Positions 9,649 through 19,035 of a stretch of DNA of 64,000 nt are shown here, in pieces. Source of the DNA: Marinobacter sp. ANT_B65. GTDB lineage: Bacteria > Pseudomonadota > Gammaproteobacteria > Pseudomonadales > Oleiphilaceae. The notes beneath the pieces were generated by a model that saw nothing but the letters and a program-made list of their open reading frames with translations, was not told where the DNA came from and did not search any database. Each line of letters opens with the position of its first letter. Position 1 is the stretch's first letter. The translations under genes were made by a program, and so were the position numbers. The stretch lies in assembly GCF_002407605.1 (NCBI RefSeq), contig NZ_NXGV01000002.1, forward strand, positions 559,645 to 623,644. The letters run 5' to 3'.

Positions 9649-9952
9649 CTAAATCGATATATGGATAGAATGCGCCGGAATATATGATTTGAAAAACAGG
9701 TAAAATACATAAAATAATCCTGAAAAATCGATATAGTCGTTCAGTGGCGGGCAGGCGGTACCTGATATTCGCTGATCTGTCGGCGAGTTCTGTACCCACG
9801 GCTGAGGCTGGTCTACGCTTTAGCAAAACAAATATTGTGAGCTGCTAGGCTGATATTCTGGGCGTTTTGATCAATTCTTTGTCGGTTGCGGTTCGACACC
9901 TGCCTCTATGCTCTTTGATACGCCTGATAACATAATGAAAAAGGAACTTTCT
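9649..9952. other. Divergent intergenic region between yeiH-like gene and lipoprotein gene
   Basis: This AT-rich stretch of 304 bases has no supported gene. It holds two direct copies of AAATCGATATA (9651-9661 and 9725-9735) near the yeiH-like start and an ATATATGATTT segment between them. The first copy and this segment form an imperfect inverted repeat. These may be regulator sites. A ribosome-binding site AAGGA at 9941-9945 serves the lipoprotein gene. Confidence 0.5.
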
Positions 9953-12331
9953 ATGCGTAACACCCTAAAGGTGCGGTCTGGTCTGATGGCAGGTTTGACT
10001 GCATTCCTGCTCAGTGGCTGTTTCGATGGCTCTGACAGCACTTCCGGGTCCACTCCTCCTGATCTTGGCCTCACCAGCTTGTCCAGCGCGCCGGACCAGG
10101 TCAGTGGTGATGATGTCCTGATAGGCCTGGAAGGTGACTCAGCCACGATTGCGGCGGAAAAAAACAACCTGGAATTCTGGCTTAATGACGCCAGAATCAG
10201 TCCGGTGATGAGGGCGGGGCGAAATGGCCCGGAAGTTCTCGTGACAGGGCTTGCCGAGGGTGAGAACCGGCTGGAGTTGCACCACGTTGATTACGGCCCG
10301 TTGAGCGACCTGACTCTGGATGTGCATCCGATAACCGGGCCGATTTTCTCGGGCCCTCACCAGTATCCGTTTGTCTGTACGGTAACAACAGAGTTGGGGA
10401 AGCAGCCTCGGGTGGATACAACCGGGACGACAGGCTTCCCGGTACTGGACAGCAATGGCAGCCAGATTGGAGTGAGCAAGGACTGTTCGATCGACTCGTA
10501 TGTGGAGTTTATCTATCGCACGACCGGGGGAAACTGGGCGCCTTTGCCGGCTGATGGTTCCCGGCCTGTGGACATGGCGACTACCGAGCTGACAGATGGC
10601 CGCACTGTTGATTTCATTGTGCGTCAGGAGCGCGGCACTATTAACCGCTTTATTTACAGCTTTGCCACCTTGGCTTCGTTGGGAGATGAAGCGGATGATG
10701 CCTCTACAGAAAACTGGAACGGCCGGTTGCTGTTCCAGTTTGAAGGCGGCGTTGCCATTGGACATTCCCAGGGGCGGATCAGTGGTCGGGCCCTTGAGCC
10801 GGAGGTGCTCAAAAAAGGCTATGCGGTTATCTATTCCACGGGCACCCGGACCGACACCCACTATAACCTTCAGGTCGGTGGCGAGACTGCCCTGATGGTA
10901 AAAGAGCACTTCATCAAACGCTTTGGTGTGCCGGAGTACACTGTGGCCATCGGCGGTTCTGGTGGTGGTATCCAGCAGTATGTCTATTCCCAGAATCACC
11001 CGGAGCTACTGGATGCAGGTGTCCCCCAATACTCATACCCGGACATGGTGACCCAGACCATTCACGTCGGGGACTGTGAGTTATTGGAGTACTACATGGA
11101 CGTTACTGACAAAGATAACGCCAAGTGGCAGACAACGACTAACCGCAGCTGGCTTGTAGGGCTGAATGCTACGGATGAATACCCGGATCCGTTTGCAGGT
11201 GTAAAGCAGATGCTTGGTTATAGCAGTGCGCCCGGAATGACTGAGTGCGTCCCGGCCTGGCGTGGGCTGACGCCACTGGTGATGAACCCGGCTTTCGGTG
11301 CGGCGCGAAACCAGGAACTGATGCAGCCGGCCGGGGTGATGAACGAGGTCCAGTGGACCCACTACGATGACCTGAGAAATATTTATGGCCTAGATGGGAA
11401 TGGCAATGCCCGCGCCCTGTTTGACAATATTGGTGTGCAATACGGGCTTGGAGCACTCCTGGCAGGCAATATTTCAAAGTCCGAATTTTTGAAACTGAAT
11501 GCTCAGGTTGGTGGCTGGAAGCACCCTTCAGACATGGTGCAGGAAGGCTTTCCATTTACTGGTGGAGTTGACGATGTAATGGCCGATCCCGGCAAGTTTG
11601 ATCCCTGGAGTTCCCGCAATATGAACCTGAGCCCGGATGGCATGCAACCGGCGCCCCGGACACAGGGTGACCTGGCAGCTATGGAAGCGGCCTATACATC
11701 GGGCATGGTTTTTGATGGCCAGCTCAATATGCCGGTCATAGACTGGAGGCATTACCTGGAGGAAGTACTGGATATGCACAACAGTCACCAGTCCTTCTCT
11801 GTGCGTCAGCGCATCATCAATAAAATGGGACATGCGGGCAATCAGGTGATCTGGTTTACCGACACCCGGCCCACTGATACATCCGACCCTGAGGAACCAA
11901 AGCCACTGGAAGAATCCGACCCGACCTGGGCGGCACTGGATGTACTGCACGAATGGCTAATGAATATCCGGGCGAATCCGGAGCGGAGTATTGCCGAAAA
12001 CAAACCGGCAGAGGCTGTGGATGCCTGCTATGAAGCTGACGGTACAGTCATCGCCGCTGGAGAGGGTGTCTGGAATGGCATCCTCGATGGCCAGTCCGAC
12101 GGCGACTGCACCACGAAGTTCGAAACCCACACCACATCCCGTATTGTGGCGGGAGGCCCGATTGAAGGCAGCGTGTTCAAGTGCAGCCTGAAGCCTGTAG
12201 CAACAGCGCTGACAGATAACACCTATCAGGGTGTTTCATTTACGGAAGACGAAGTGATCCGGTTAAACGAGATCTTTCCCGACGGGGTTTGCGATTACAG
12301 CCGGCCGGATCAGGGGCGCCCTGCTGGCTGA
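9953..12331 (+). CDS. Large lipoprotein, alpha/beta-hydrolase-like (DUF6351-like)
   Basis: This 792-residue protein starts with a lipoprotein signal peptide whose lipobox LSGC ends at about residue 23, so it is probably anchored in the outer membrane or exposed outside. A Ser/Gly-rich linker follows. Near residue 330 the segment AIGGSGGGIQQY looks like a nucleophile elbow with a central serine. Tannase- and hydroxybutyrate-oligomer-hydrolase-like proteins share this style. The overall wording recalls the DUF6351 family, from memory. The ATG at 9953 is chosen because AAGGA lies 7 bases upstream and the signal peptide begins there. Earlier ATGs at 9908 and 9935 would bury it. Substrate unknown; an ester is a reasonable guess. 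Confidence 0.7.
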   Translation: MRNTLKVRSGLMAGLTAFLLSGCFDGSDSTSGSTPPDLGLTSLSSAPDQVSGDDVLIGLEGDSATIAAEKNNLEFWLNDARISPVMRAGRNGPEVLVTGLAEGENRLELHHVDYGPLSDLTLDVHPITGPIFSGPHQYPFVCTVTTELGKQPRVDTTGTTGFPVLDSNGSQIGVSKDCSIDSYVEFIYRTTGGNWAPLPADGSRPVDMATTELTDGRTVDFIVRQERGTINRFIYSFATLASLGDEADDASTENWNGRLLFQFEGGVAIGHSQGRISGRALEPEVLKKGYAVIYSTGTRTDTHYNLQVGGETALMVKEHFIKRFGVPEYTVAIGGSGGGIQQYVYSQNHPELLDAGVPQYSYPDMVTQTIHVGDCELLEYYMDVTDKDNAKWQTTTNRSWLVGLNATDEYPDPFAGVKQMLGYSSAPGMTECVPAWRGLTPLVMNPAFGAARNQELMQPAGVMNEVQWTHYDDLRNIYGLDGNGNARALFDNIGVQYGLGALLAGNISKSEFLKLNAQVGGWKHPSDMVQEGFPFTGGVDDVMADPGKFDPWSSRNMNLSPDGMQPAPRTQGDLAAMEAAYTSGMVFDGQLNMPVIDWRHYLEEVLDMHNSHQSFSVRQRIINKMGHAGNQVIWFTDTRPTDTSDPEEPKPLEESDPTWAALDVLHEWLMNIRANPERSIAENKPAEAVDACYEADGTVIAAGEGVWNGILDGQSDGDCTTKFETHTTSRIVAGGPIEGSVFKCSLKPVATALTDNTYQGVSFTEDEVIRLNEIFPDGVCDYSRPDQGRPAG

Positions 12332-12366
12332 AAAACCGGCGGAAGCGTCAGGCTGACTCTTCCGCC
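12331..12366 (-). terminator. Terminator at the 3' end of paaX
   Basis: A near-perfect 14-bp inverted repeat (12338-12351 with 12353-12366, one mismatch) spans the last codons of paaX. It is followed on the minus strand by five T residues. It lies between convergent genes and may serve both. Confidence 0.6.
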
Positions 12367-13319
12367 AGGTTTTCACTGTTACTGGATGCATTTTCTTCTG
12401 TCAGGCCACCGAAGCGGCGATAAAAACCCTGGCTTGGCCCGGGTAGCGGGCCTGATGCGTTTTCCAGTACGGTTGCCAGGTGTTCATCCGCACGGCTGTA
12501 TATGGCCCGGTAGAGGTTACGGCAAAGCTGCTTGGCGCTTCGCCCTTCCCAGTCGCCGGGCAGGAGTTCGTCTGGTAGCAGTGGGTCCCGCAGAAGTATT
12601 TTCCGGTATTCATGAACCAGCAGGATACGCGCTGTAACGCAGTCTTCCGGGCTCAGGTTGTCATCGGTACAGAGTTCCCGCCACAGCGGCCGGAATGTTT
12701 CCAGGAAGCGTTTATATCTGAAGCCAAGCTCGTCCAGATTCCAGCTTTCTTTGACTTGCCTGCGCAAAGCCCGCGGACTCCGCTGTTCCAGTGGCTGGGT
12801 CTGCATAACGATGGTGTCTTCCAGTGCGCCCCATTCCTGAAGCAGTGGCACCAGTTCGTTGCGGGTAAAGCGTGGATGCTCCATAACCCCCGTTGCCATG
12901 CTGCCGAAGCTCAGCCATTTCAGCTCTTCACGCACTTTGGCGCGGGTTTCCGGTTCAAGCTGATTGAGGAATACCAGGCACCAGCTGCCGTTCCAGTCGT
13001 CGGTGCCAAGCGTGTAGACATGAGCGAATGCCTGCTGGAAACGCCTCAGGCCGGCACCAGTTACGCTGTAATAGCTGCACCGGCCCACTTTTTCAGCTTG
13101 TAGCCAGCCGTCCTGAATCAGCCTGTAGACGGAAGTACGGACCAGCCGCTCACTCACGCCCATGGATGTCAGCAGTTTCATCAGACTTCCGAGCCAGACG
13201 TTGCCGCCGCGCGGGTGAACGATGTCCCCATAGGTTGTTATGATCAGAGAGCCCGCACGCAAAGGGCGTTTTTTCTGGAAGTCCCGGATCAGGCCATCGA
13301 GCTGTTGTTTTGCAGACAT
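12348..13319 (-). CDS. paaX: Phenylacetate catabolon repressor PaaX
   Basis: This 323-residue DNA-binding repressor of the PAA pathway is released by phenylacetyl-CoA in characterised species. The N-terminal winged-helix segment (about residues 35-75, with SERLVRTSVYRLIQDGWL) and the following YYSVTGAGLRRF are typical of the PaaX family, and the length is close to the usual 305-320. The start at 13319 matches the family N-terminus. The frame stays open about 100 codons further upstream, but that part has no family resemblance and crosses the promoter region. It is divergent from the second liv operon with a candidate PaaX operator between them. Confidence 0.92.
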   Translation of the reverse strand: MSAKQQLDGLIRDFQKKRPLRAGSLIITTYGDIVHPRGGNVWLGSLMKLLTSMGVSERLVRTSVYRLIQDGWLQAEKVGRCSYYSVTGAGLRRFQQAFAHVYTLGTDDWNGSWCLVFLNQLEPETRAKVREELKWLSFGSMATGVMEHPRFTRNELVPLLQEWGALEDTIVMQTQPLEQRSPRALRRQVKESWNLDELGFRYKRFLETFRPLWRELCTDDNLSPEDCVTARILLVHEYRKILLRDPLLPDELLPGDWEGRSAKQLCRNLYRAIYSRADEHLATVLENASGPLPGPSQGFYRRFGGLTEENASSNSENLAEESA

Positions 13320-13513
13320 GGGTCTATTATTCCTTCGATACTTTCCGTCATGCTGTTTTCGCAGACTTGACGGCATTCGGGTGCTCATTATCCCCGATAC
13401 AACCATTGGGTAAAGTGGTATGTGTTCAGGACGAAATGTCAAAAAGGCACTTAATGTACTAATACATTGGTATTGGTTGTTGTAAAAGTTATGTGCCTGA
13501 AGGCAGTCCCCAG

Positions 13514-13542
13514 TTGACACCGGTTTAGTGATACAATATTTT
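13514..13542 (+). promoter_or_regulatory. Candidate sigma-70 promoter of the livK2 operon
   Basis: TTGACA at 13514-13519 and TATTTT at 13537-13542 are 17 bases apart. The left half of the PaaX-like operator (TGATAC, 13529-13534) lies between them, a position that would allow repression. Confidence 0.5.
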
Positions 13543-13567
13543 CCATTGATATTCGTCAACGGTATCG
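13529..13567. promoter_or_regulatory. Candidate PaaX operator, paaX/livK2 intergenic
   Basis: TGATAC and GTATCG are separated by exactly 27 bases. The same pattern and spacing occur before paaA and paaG. It lies about 200 bases from both paaX and livK2. Confidence 0.65.
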
Positions 13568-13762
13568 TATTATCGGGGTGACGGATAGCCAGTAATGGCA
13601 GTGATAGACTAATGTCTGTCACGCTGCGCTGAAGATGGGGCGCTGCAAGGTTGCACGTGATACGAAAAAGAGCAGCATTTGCAGAGAAAATCGTTCTGTT
13701 TTCGGAAATTCGGGGGTCTATAAAACCAAAACGCCCTCACCACATATGGGAGAACAACAAAA

Positions 13763-14923
13763 ATGTTCAAAAAGATCACGCGTCGTGCAGGCAAGTTTAC
13801 AGCCATTGCAGCGGCTGGCCTGCTGGCAATGAACGTTCAGGCAGCTGACCCTATACGTATTGGTTCCTTTCTTTCTGTTACCGGCCCCGCATCTTTCCTG
13901 GGTGACCCAGAGCTGAAAACTCTGGAGATGTATGTTGAAAAAATCAACGAAGACGGCGGCGTTCTGGGGCGTCAGCTCGAGCTTGTTCATTATGATGACG
14001 CAGGCAACGCTTCCAAGGCCCGTAACTTCGCAAGCCGGCTTATCCGTTCAGACCGGGTAGATATCATTGTAGGCGGAAGTACGACAGGTGCCACTATGGC
14101 TGCTGTCCCGATGGTTGAGCAGGCGAAGATTCCCTTTATTTCCCTGGCGGGTGCCGTAGTTATTACCACTCCGGTTAAAAAGTGGGTTTTCAAAACTCCG
14201 CAAACTGACCGTATGGCGGCAGAGCGCGTCCTGAATGATATGAAATCACGTGGCCTGACCAAGGTTGGTCTTATCTCGGGCACTGGTGGCTTCGGCAGCT
14301 CCGGGCGTGAGCAGACTCTTGCAGCAGTCAAGGAAATGGGCGGAATCGAGATTGTTGCTGATGAAACCTACGGCGGTTCAGACACCGACATGACAGCGCA
14401 GCTCACCAATATCCGTAGCACAGAGGGTGTTCAGACTATTCTCAACTTCGGTTTTGGTCAGGGCCCGGCGATTGTTACTCGTAACTACGCCCAGTTGGGT
14501 ATTGATCTTCCGTTCTATCAGTCCCACGGTGTTGCCTCTGATGGTTTCCTCGAACTTGCAGGCAGCAGTGCTGACGGCCTGAGATTGCCTGCCTCGCCGT
14601 TGCTGGTGCCGGAATCCCTGCCTGCCTCGGATCCGCAAAAGCCAGTGGTTGAGGCTTACAAAAGTGAGTACGAAGCACGCTGGAACTCAAAGGTTTCTAC
14701 CTTTGGTGCCTATGCCTATGACGGCCTGATGCTGGCGGTAGAAGCCATTGAGAAAGCAGGAAGCACCGATAAAGAAGCTGTGCGCGATGCTCTTGAAAGC
14801 ATTCAGGGTCACGTAGGTGTGACCGGTACTTTCAATATGTCAGCTGATGACCATAACGGCCTGGAAGCTGATTCCTTCCGCATCCTGGAAGTTCAGGATG
14901 GCGGCTGGGAACTGATCAACTAA
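13763..14923 (+). CDS. HAAT periplasmic substrate-binding protein, PAA cluster
   Basis: This 386-residue periplasmic binding protein has a signal peptide ending NVQA before the mature ADPIRIGS. The type I binding fold is shown by IGSFLSVTGPASFLG and, later, VGGSTTGATMAAVP. It heads an operon of permeases and ATPases and is transcribed away from paaX. With the likely PaaX operator in its promoter, the ligand is probably phenylacetate or a related aryl acid. That is inference from context. Confidence 0.88.
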   Translation: MFKKITRRAGKFTAIAAAGLLAMNVQAADPIRIGSFLSVTGPASFLGDPELKTLEMYVEKINEDGGVLGRQLELVHYDDAGNASKARNFASRLIRSDRVDIIVGGSTTGATMAAVPMVEQAKIPFISLAGAVVITTPVKKWVFKTPQTDRMAAERVLNDMKSRGLTKVGLISGTGGFGSSGREQTLAAVKEMGGIEIVADETYGGSDTDMTAQLTNIRSTEGVQTILNFGFGQGPAIVTRNYAQLGIDLPFYQSHGVASDGFLELAGSSADGLRLPASPLLVPESLPASDPQKPVVEAYKSEYEARWNSKVSTFGAYAYDGLMLAVEAIEKAGSTDKEAVRDALESIQGHVGVTGTFNMSADDHNGLEADSFRILEVQDGGWELIN

Positions 14924-14945
14924 GCCCATTCCCATCCGTACTACA

Positions 14946-14979
14946 GGCAGACGGTCTCCCTAAGGGGTGACTGTCTGCC
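14946..14979 (+). other. Intercistronic stem-loop between livK2 and livH2
   Basis: A 7-bp outer stem (14946-14952 with 14973-14979) is extended inward by GTC/GAC and CCC/GGG pairs. There is no T-run, so it more likely protects the upstream binding-protein message than ends transcription. Such elements often give excess binding protein over permease. Confidence 0.5.
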
Positions 14980-15000
14980 GCTGCGCGAGCGGACCTGATT

Positions 15001-15876
15001 ATGTTTTCTGAATTTCTGCAGTACCTGTTTACGGGTATCACTATTGGTGCTACCTACGCCCTGATTGCTTTGGGCTTTACCCTGATTTATAACGCCAGCC
15101 ATGTCATTAACTTCGCCCAGGGGGAGTTTCTGATGATTGGCGGTATGGCGACAGTATCTTTAACAGCCATGGGTGTGCCCATGCTGCTCGCGATTGTACT
15201 TGCTGTAATTCTTGCCGGGGTGCTGGGCATTGCTCTGCAGCGTCTGGCTATAGCGCCTGCTAAAAACGCAGATGTAGTTACACTGATCATTATCACCATC
15301 GGTGCGTCCATTTTTATCCGTGGTCTGGCCCAGCTGGTATGGGGCAAGGAATACCATGTGATGCCTAACTTCAGCAGCGACGAACCGATTGAAATTTTTG
15401 GAGCCGTGCTGAACAGCCAGAGCCTTTGGGTGCTGGGTGTCGGTGCGGTTCTTGTTGCGGTACTGGTATATTTCTTTACCCGCACGCTGACCGGCAAGGC
15501 GATTCTCGCCACTTCAATGAATAAAGACGCTGCCCGCCTTGTAGGCATTCGCACTCAGGTTGTGCTGATGCTGGCGTTTATGGTTTCTGCGTTGCTGGGA
15601 TCCATAGCCGGCATTGTGGTAGCACCTATCACCTTTACTTCCTATGACATCGGAATAATCCTCGGTTTGAAGGGCTTTGTGGCCGCGGCCATTGGTGGGT
15701 TGGGCAGCGGCATGGGCGCCGTAGTCGGCGGCCTGGCTCTGGGGGTGGTTGAAGCCATGGCGGCGGGTTACCTGTCGTCCGATTATAAGGACGCAGTTGC
15801 CTTCTCAATGATACTTCTGGTGCTGTTCTTCATGCCCCGGGGCCTGTTTGGCGCCAAGATCGTGGAGCGGGTGTGA
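15001..15876 (+). CDS. livH: HAAT ABC transporter permease LivH-like, PAA cluster
   Basis: This 291-residue inner-membrane permease has about eight membrane segments. GATYALIALGFTLIYNASHVINFAQGEF at the N-terminus (broken here only by family variation) and AAIGGLGSGMGAVVGG near residue 230 are LivH hallmarks. The stop overlaps the livM start region (GTGTGATGATG at 15871-15881), so the two are coupled. Confidence 0.92.
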   Translation: MFSEFLQYLFTGITIGATYALIALGFTLIYNASHVINFAQGEFLMIGGMATVSLTAMGVPMLLAIVLAVILAGVLGIALQRLAIAPAKNADVVTLIIITIGASIFIRGLAQLVWGKEYHVMPNFSSDEPIEIFGAVLNSQSLWVLGVGAVLVAVLVYFFTRTLTGKAILATSMNKDAARLVGIRTQVVLMLAFMVSALLGSIAGIVVAPITFTSYDIGIILGLKGFVAAAIGGLGSGMGAVVGGLALGVVEAMAAGYLSSDYKDAVAFSMILLVLFFMPRGLFGAKIVERV

Positions 15877-16883
15877 TGATGGCTTCATTTTCGCAGTTCC
15901 GTCTAAAGGGCCTGGTGCTCCTGGCCATCGTAATCTTTGCGTTGCCACTGTTTATCACTAATCCCTTTCATTATGGCCTGGCCACGCAAATTGCGTTGAT
16001 TGCCGGTGCGGTTGTGGGCCTTAACCTGCTGGTCGGTTTTGCCGGCCAGATCAGTCTCGGCCATGCCGGATTTTTCGGGATGGGTGCTTATTTCAGTGCC
16101 CTGATGACCAGTAATTACGGCTGGTCTGCAATTCCTGCTCTAATCGTGGGTGCCGTTGGCGTCGCGATCATTGCCTGGGCTGTCGGTCGTCCGATTCTGC
16201 GTCTCAAAGGCCATTATCTGTCCATGGCCACCCTTGCCGTGGGTTTTATTATCGCCATTATTCTGAACAATGAGCGGGAAATAACCGGTGGGCCGGACGG
16301 CATGCCAGTTCCTCCGTTTGATGTGTTTGGCTGGGAGCTTAGCCCCTTTGGCCAGTATTCCCTGTTTGGTATGGAGATCAGTGGCGATCTGGCCTGGTAT
16401 CTGTTCGCCGGAGTGGTATTGCTGGCGGCAGTCTGGCTTGCCCAGAACCTGATCGATTCTCCTATTGGCAGGGCTTTACGTTCTGTCCACGGCTCGGAAG
16501 TCGCTGCCAGTGTAGTGGGTGTTAACACCGCAAAATACAAAAGCCTGGTGTTTGTGATCTCTGCGGTATATGCCAGCGTGATGGGCGCGCTTTATGGTCA
16601 CTTTCAGGGATTTATCACACCCTCTGTGGCCAGTTTCGATTTTTCCATTTTGTTGATCACCATGGTTGTTCTGGGGGGTATGGGATCGACCATCGGGGTG
16701 ATTATTGGCGCAGTGGTTCTGGAAATTCTGCCGCAAGTGCTGGCAGATTTTCAGGAGATGGAAATGGTGATGTTTGGTTTAATCCTGATGCTGACCATGA
16801 TCTTTATGCCCAAAGGCTTGCTGCCAACCCTGACTGGTTACCTGAACAAACGACGCGCCAGATCTGTCGGAGGTGACGCATGA
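15876..16883 (+). CDS. livM: HAAT ABC transporter permease LivM-like, PAA cluster
   Basis: This 335-residue second permease carries the LivM segment AGQISLGHAGFFGMGAY near residue 60. The coupling loop VHGSEVAASVVGVN is near residue 205. Three possible starts are clustered: GTG 15873, ATG 15876 and ATG 15879. The ATG at 15876 is chosen because GGAG lies 8 bases upstream. The stop overlaps the livG ATG as ATGA. Confidence 0.92.
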   Translation: MMASFSQFRLKGLVLLAIVIFALPLFITNPFHYGLATQIALIAGAVVGLNLLVGFAGQISLGHAGFFGMGAYFSALMTSNYGWSAIPALIVGAVGVAIIAWAVGRPILRLKGHYLSMATLAVGFIIAIILNNEREITGGPDGMPVPPFDVFGWELSPFGQYSLFGMEISGDLAWYLFAGVVLLAAVWLAQNLIDSPIGRALRSVHGSEVAASVVGVNTAKYKSLVFVISAVYASVMGALYGHFQGFITPSVASFDFSILLITMVVLGGMGSTIGVIIGAVVLEILPQVLADFQEMEMVMFGLILMLTMIFMPKGLLPTLTGYLNKRRARSVGGDA

Positions 16884-17638
16884 CCGCTTTGGTGGAAGTC
16901 AATAAGTTGTCCAAGGCTTTTGGTGGCGTACACGCCGTTGAGGATGTGAGTTTTTCAGTTGATGCGGGCCAGGTGTACTCGGTTATTGGTCCCAACGGCG
17001 CGGGCAAAACCACGCTCTTTAATTTGATTACAGGCCTGTACACACCTACCAGTGGCGAAGTGAAGCTGAACGGTGAAAGCACTGCCAAGCTGCAGCCTAA
17101 TCAACTGGCAGAGCGTGGCATGTGCCGCACGTTCCAGCAGATGCAGATCTGTATGAACATGACAGCCATTGAAAACGTAATGCTGGGCCGGCACCTGACC
17201 CTGAAAAGCAATCTTTTTACTACGTTGTTCCGTTTGCCTGCGCTCACCCGGGGTGAAAAAGCTGCGCGGGAGAAAGCGGCCGAACTGATGGAGTTTGTCG
17301 GTTGTGGCGAGTATCTCGATACTGACGCCTCGGCGATGTCTTATGGCGCCCTGAAACGCCTTGAGATTGCCCGAGCGCTGGCCGCTGAGCCGAAAGTTGT
17401 CTTGCTGGATGAGCCGGCTGCTGGCCTGAATGCCGTGGAAACTGCTGCGCTGGAAGAACTGATCCGCAAGATCGCAGCGCAGGGCATTACTGTGATGCTG
17501 GTAGAGCACGACATGAAACTGGTGATGGGGATTTCTGACCGTTTGCTGGTGCTTAACTACGGGCGCGTACTGGCAGAAGGCACGCCGGAACAGATTCGTG
17601 CAAACCCGGACGTGATCGCAGCCTATCTGGGCGGTTAA
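16880..17638 (+). CDS. livG: HAAT ABC transporter ATPase LivG-like, PAA cluster
   Basis: This 252-residue cytoplasmic ATPase has Walker A GPNGAGKTT, the LivG-type signature MSYGALKRLEIARAL and Walker B VVLLDEPAAGLN, with VEHDM in the switch. The order and length match LivG. It is followed after 21 bases by the unusual LivF fusion gene. Confidence 0.93.
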   Translation: MTALVEVNKLSKAFGGVHAVEDVSFSVDAGQVYSVIGPNGAGKTTLFNLITGLYTPTSGEVKLNGESTAKLQPNQLAERGMCRTFQQMQICMNMTAIENVMLGRHLTLKSNLFTTLFRLPALTRGEKAAREKAAELMEFVGCGEYLDTDASAMSYGALKRLEIARALAAEPKVVLLDEPAAGLNAVETAALEELIRKIAAQGITVMLVEHDMKLVMGISDRLLVLNYGRVLAEGTPEQIRANPDVIAAYLGG

Positions 17639-17659
17639 ACGGAGCGAGGGATAACCATA

Positions 17660-19024
17660 ATGACACAGACACCGACCAAGGTTGCGCCTGAAAACAGCTA
17701 CAGCCAGCAAGCCATAAGCACGATTGTTCAGGAACACCAGTCCCTGTGGCGCATACTTGATTTGCTGGATCAGCTTCAGCATGACATGAACATTAACGAA
17801 CAGCAGCCTGATGAAACGCTGTTCAACAATATTTTTGATTACGTTCAGCACTTTGCCCGGCGGGTACACAGTTCCCCGGAAGAGATAGTTTTGTATCGCG
17901 TGCTGGGGGAAAAGTCCCCCGAGACCAAACCGCTACTGGATAAGCTGGCGCATGGTTACGTGATTGGCGATGGAAAGATTAACGAACTGCGACAGCTGCT
18001 GATGGTTTGCATGGAGCGCTGGCCTGATGGCCGGGAAGAATTCAGTCACGCATTGGCCCGGTTTACTGAAGCATTGCGCAAGCACATCAAAAAAGAAGAG
18101 GGGGTCGTTATACCCCGGGCGCGCAAACTTCTGAGTGAAGATGACTGGCGCCTGATTATTGAATCCCGTGATCAGGCCAACGATCCGTTGTTCGGCGAGC
18201 GGGTGAGGGATGAATTCCGGGAGCTGCGTCACCGCATCGTAAGCTATACGCCTGAACGCCTGGGTGGCCTGGGGTTGCATCATGCCTCGCGCAGAACCGC
18301 TGCGCACGCGACAGAGGAAATGCTTGCCATCAAGGGGCTGAAGACCTCCTATGGCCAGATCGAGGCGCTGCACGGCATTGATATCTGTATCAACAGCGGT
18401 GAAATAGTGTCTCTGGTTGGTGCCAATGGTGCTGGCAAATCGACGTTGTTGATGACTATCTCAGGTCTGCAGCCGACCGACAGCGGCAGCATTACCTTCG
18501 AAGGCAAAGACCTGCTGAAGATTGGCACCGATCAACGTGTAGCCAGTGGCATTGTGCAGGTTCCTGAAGGCCGGCAGGTGTTCAAGGATCTGAGTGTTGA
18601 AGACAATCTGCTACTGGGCGCCTACACCCGTGGTCGCAGCCCGGAAGTGGAGGAAGACATAGAGCGTATGTACGAAAAGTTCCCCATATTGCGGCAGAAA
18701 CGCAGAAACCTGGCGGGCGAACTGTCCGGCGGCCAGCAGCAGATGCTGGCGATGGGGCGGGCTCTGATGGCCAAACCCAGGTTGCTACTGCTGGACGAGC
18801 CCAGCATGGGGCTGGCGCCATTAATTATCGAAGAAATTTTCAACATCATCAAAGAGTTGAAGAATGAAGGCATGACTATTTTCCTGGTGGAGCAGAATGC
18901 CTCCCAGGCGCTCGCTCTGGCAGATCGTGGCTATGTGCTGGAAACCGGCCGCGTGGTAGTTGAAGGTTCCGGGCGTGAGTTGCTGAGCAACGAGAAAGTA
19001 CGTGAGGCGTATCTGGGTATGTAA
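17660..19024 (+). CDS. Hemerythrin-like domain fused to LivF-type ABC ATPase
   Basis: This 454-residue protein has two parts. Residues about 15-165 look like a hemerythrin (HHE) four-helix domain. Candidate metal ligands are H26 in QEH, H64 and H70 with E74/E75, H98, and H142 with E146 in KHIKKEE, in the usual order and spacing for a di-iron or cation-binding HHE domain. Residues about 220-454 are a full LivF ATPase with Walker A GANGAGKST, signature ELSGGQQQML and Walker B LLLLDEPSMGLAP. An ATG at 18320 could start a LivF alone, but the AGGA before it is only one base away, so independent translation is unlikely. It is the last gene of the liv operon and ends at a strong terminator. The fusion may let oxygen, iron or NO affect uptake; this is inference. 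Confidence 0.88.
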   Translation: MTQTPTKVAPENSYSQQAISTIVQEHQSLWRILDLLDQLQHDMNINEQQPDETLFNNIFDYVQHFARRVHSSPEEIVLYRVLGEKSPETKPLLDKLAHGYVIGDGKINELRQLLMVCMERWPDGREEFSHALARFTEALRKHIKKEEGVVIPRARKLLSEDDWRLIIESRDQANDPLFGERVRDEFRELRHRIVSYTPERLGGLGLHHASRRTAAHATEEMLAIKGLKTSYGQIEALHGIDICINSGEIVSLVGANGAGKSTLLMTISGLQPTDSGSITFEGKDLLKIGTDQRVASGIVQVPEGRQVFKDLSVEDNLLLGAYTRGRSPEVEEDIERMYEKFPILRQKRRNLAGELSGGQQQMLAMGRALMAKPRLLLLDEPSMGLAPLIIEEIFNIIKELKNEGMTIFLVEQNASQALALADRGYVLETGRVVVEGSGRELLSNEKVREAYLGM

Positions 19025-19035
19025 TGGAACACCAC

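Larger units (their letters stand above)
13320..13762. other. Divergent regulatory region between paaX and livK2
   Basis: These 443 bases contain no supported gene. They hold the candidate PaaX operator and promoter elements listed separately, a long AT-rich leader to livK2 and a second AT-rich stretch at about 13440-13490. Confidence 0.6.
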
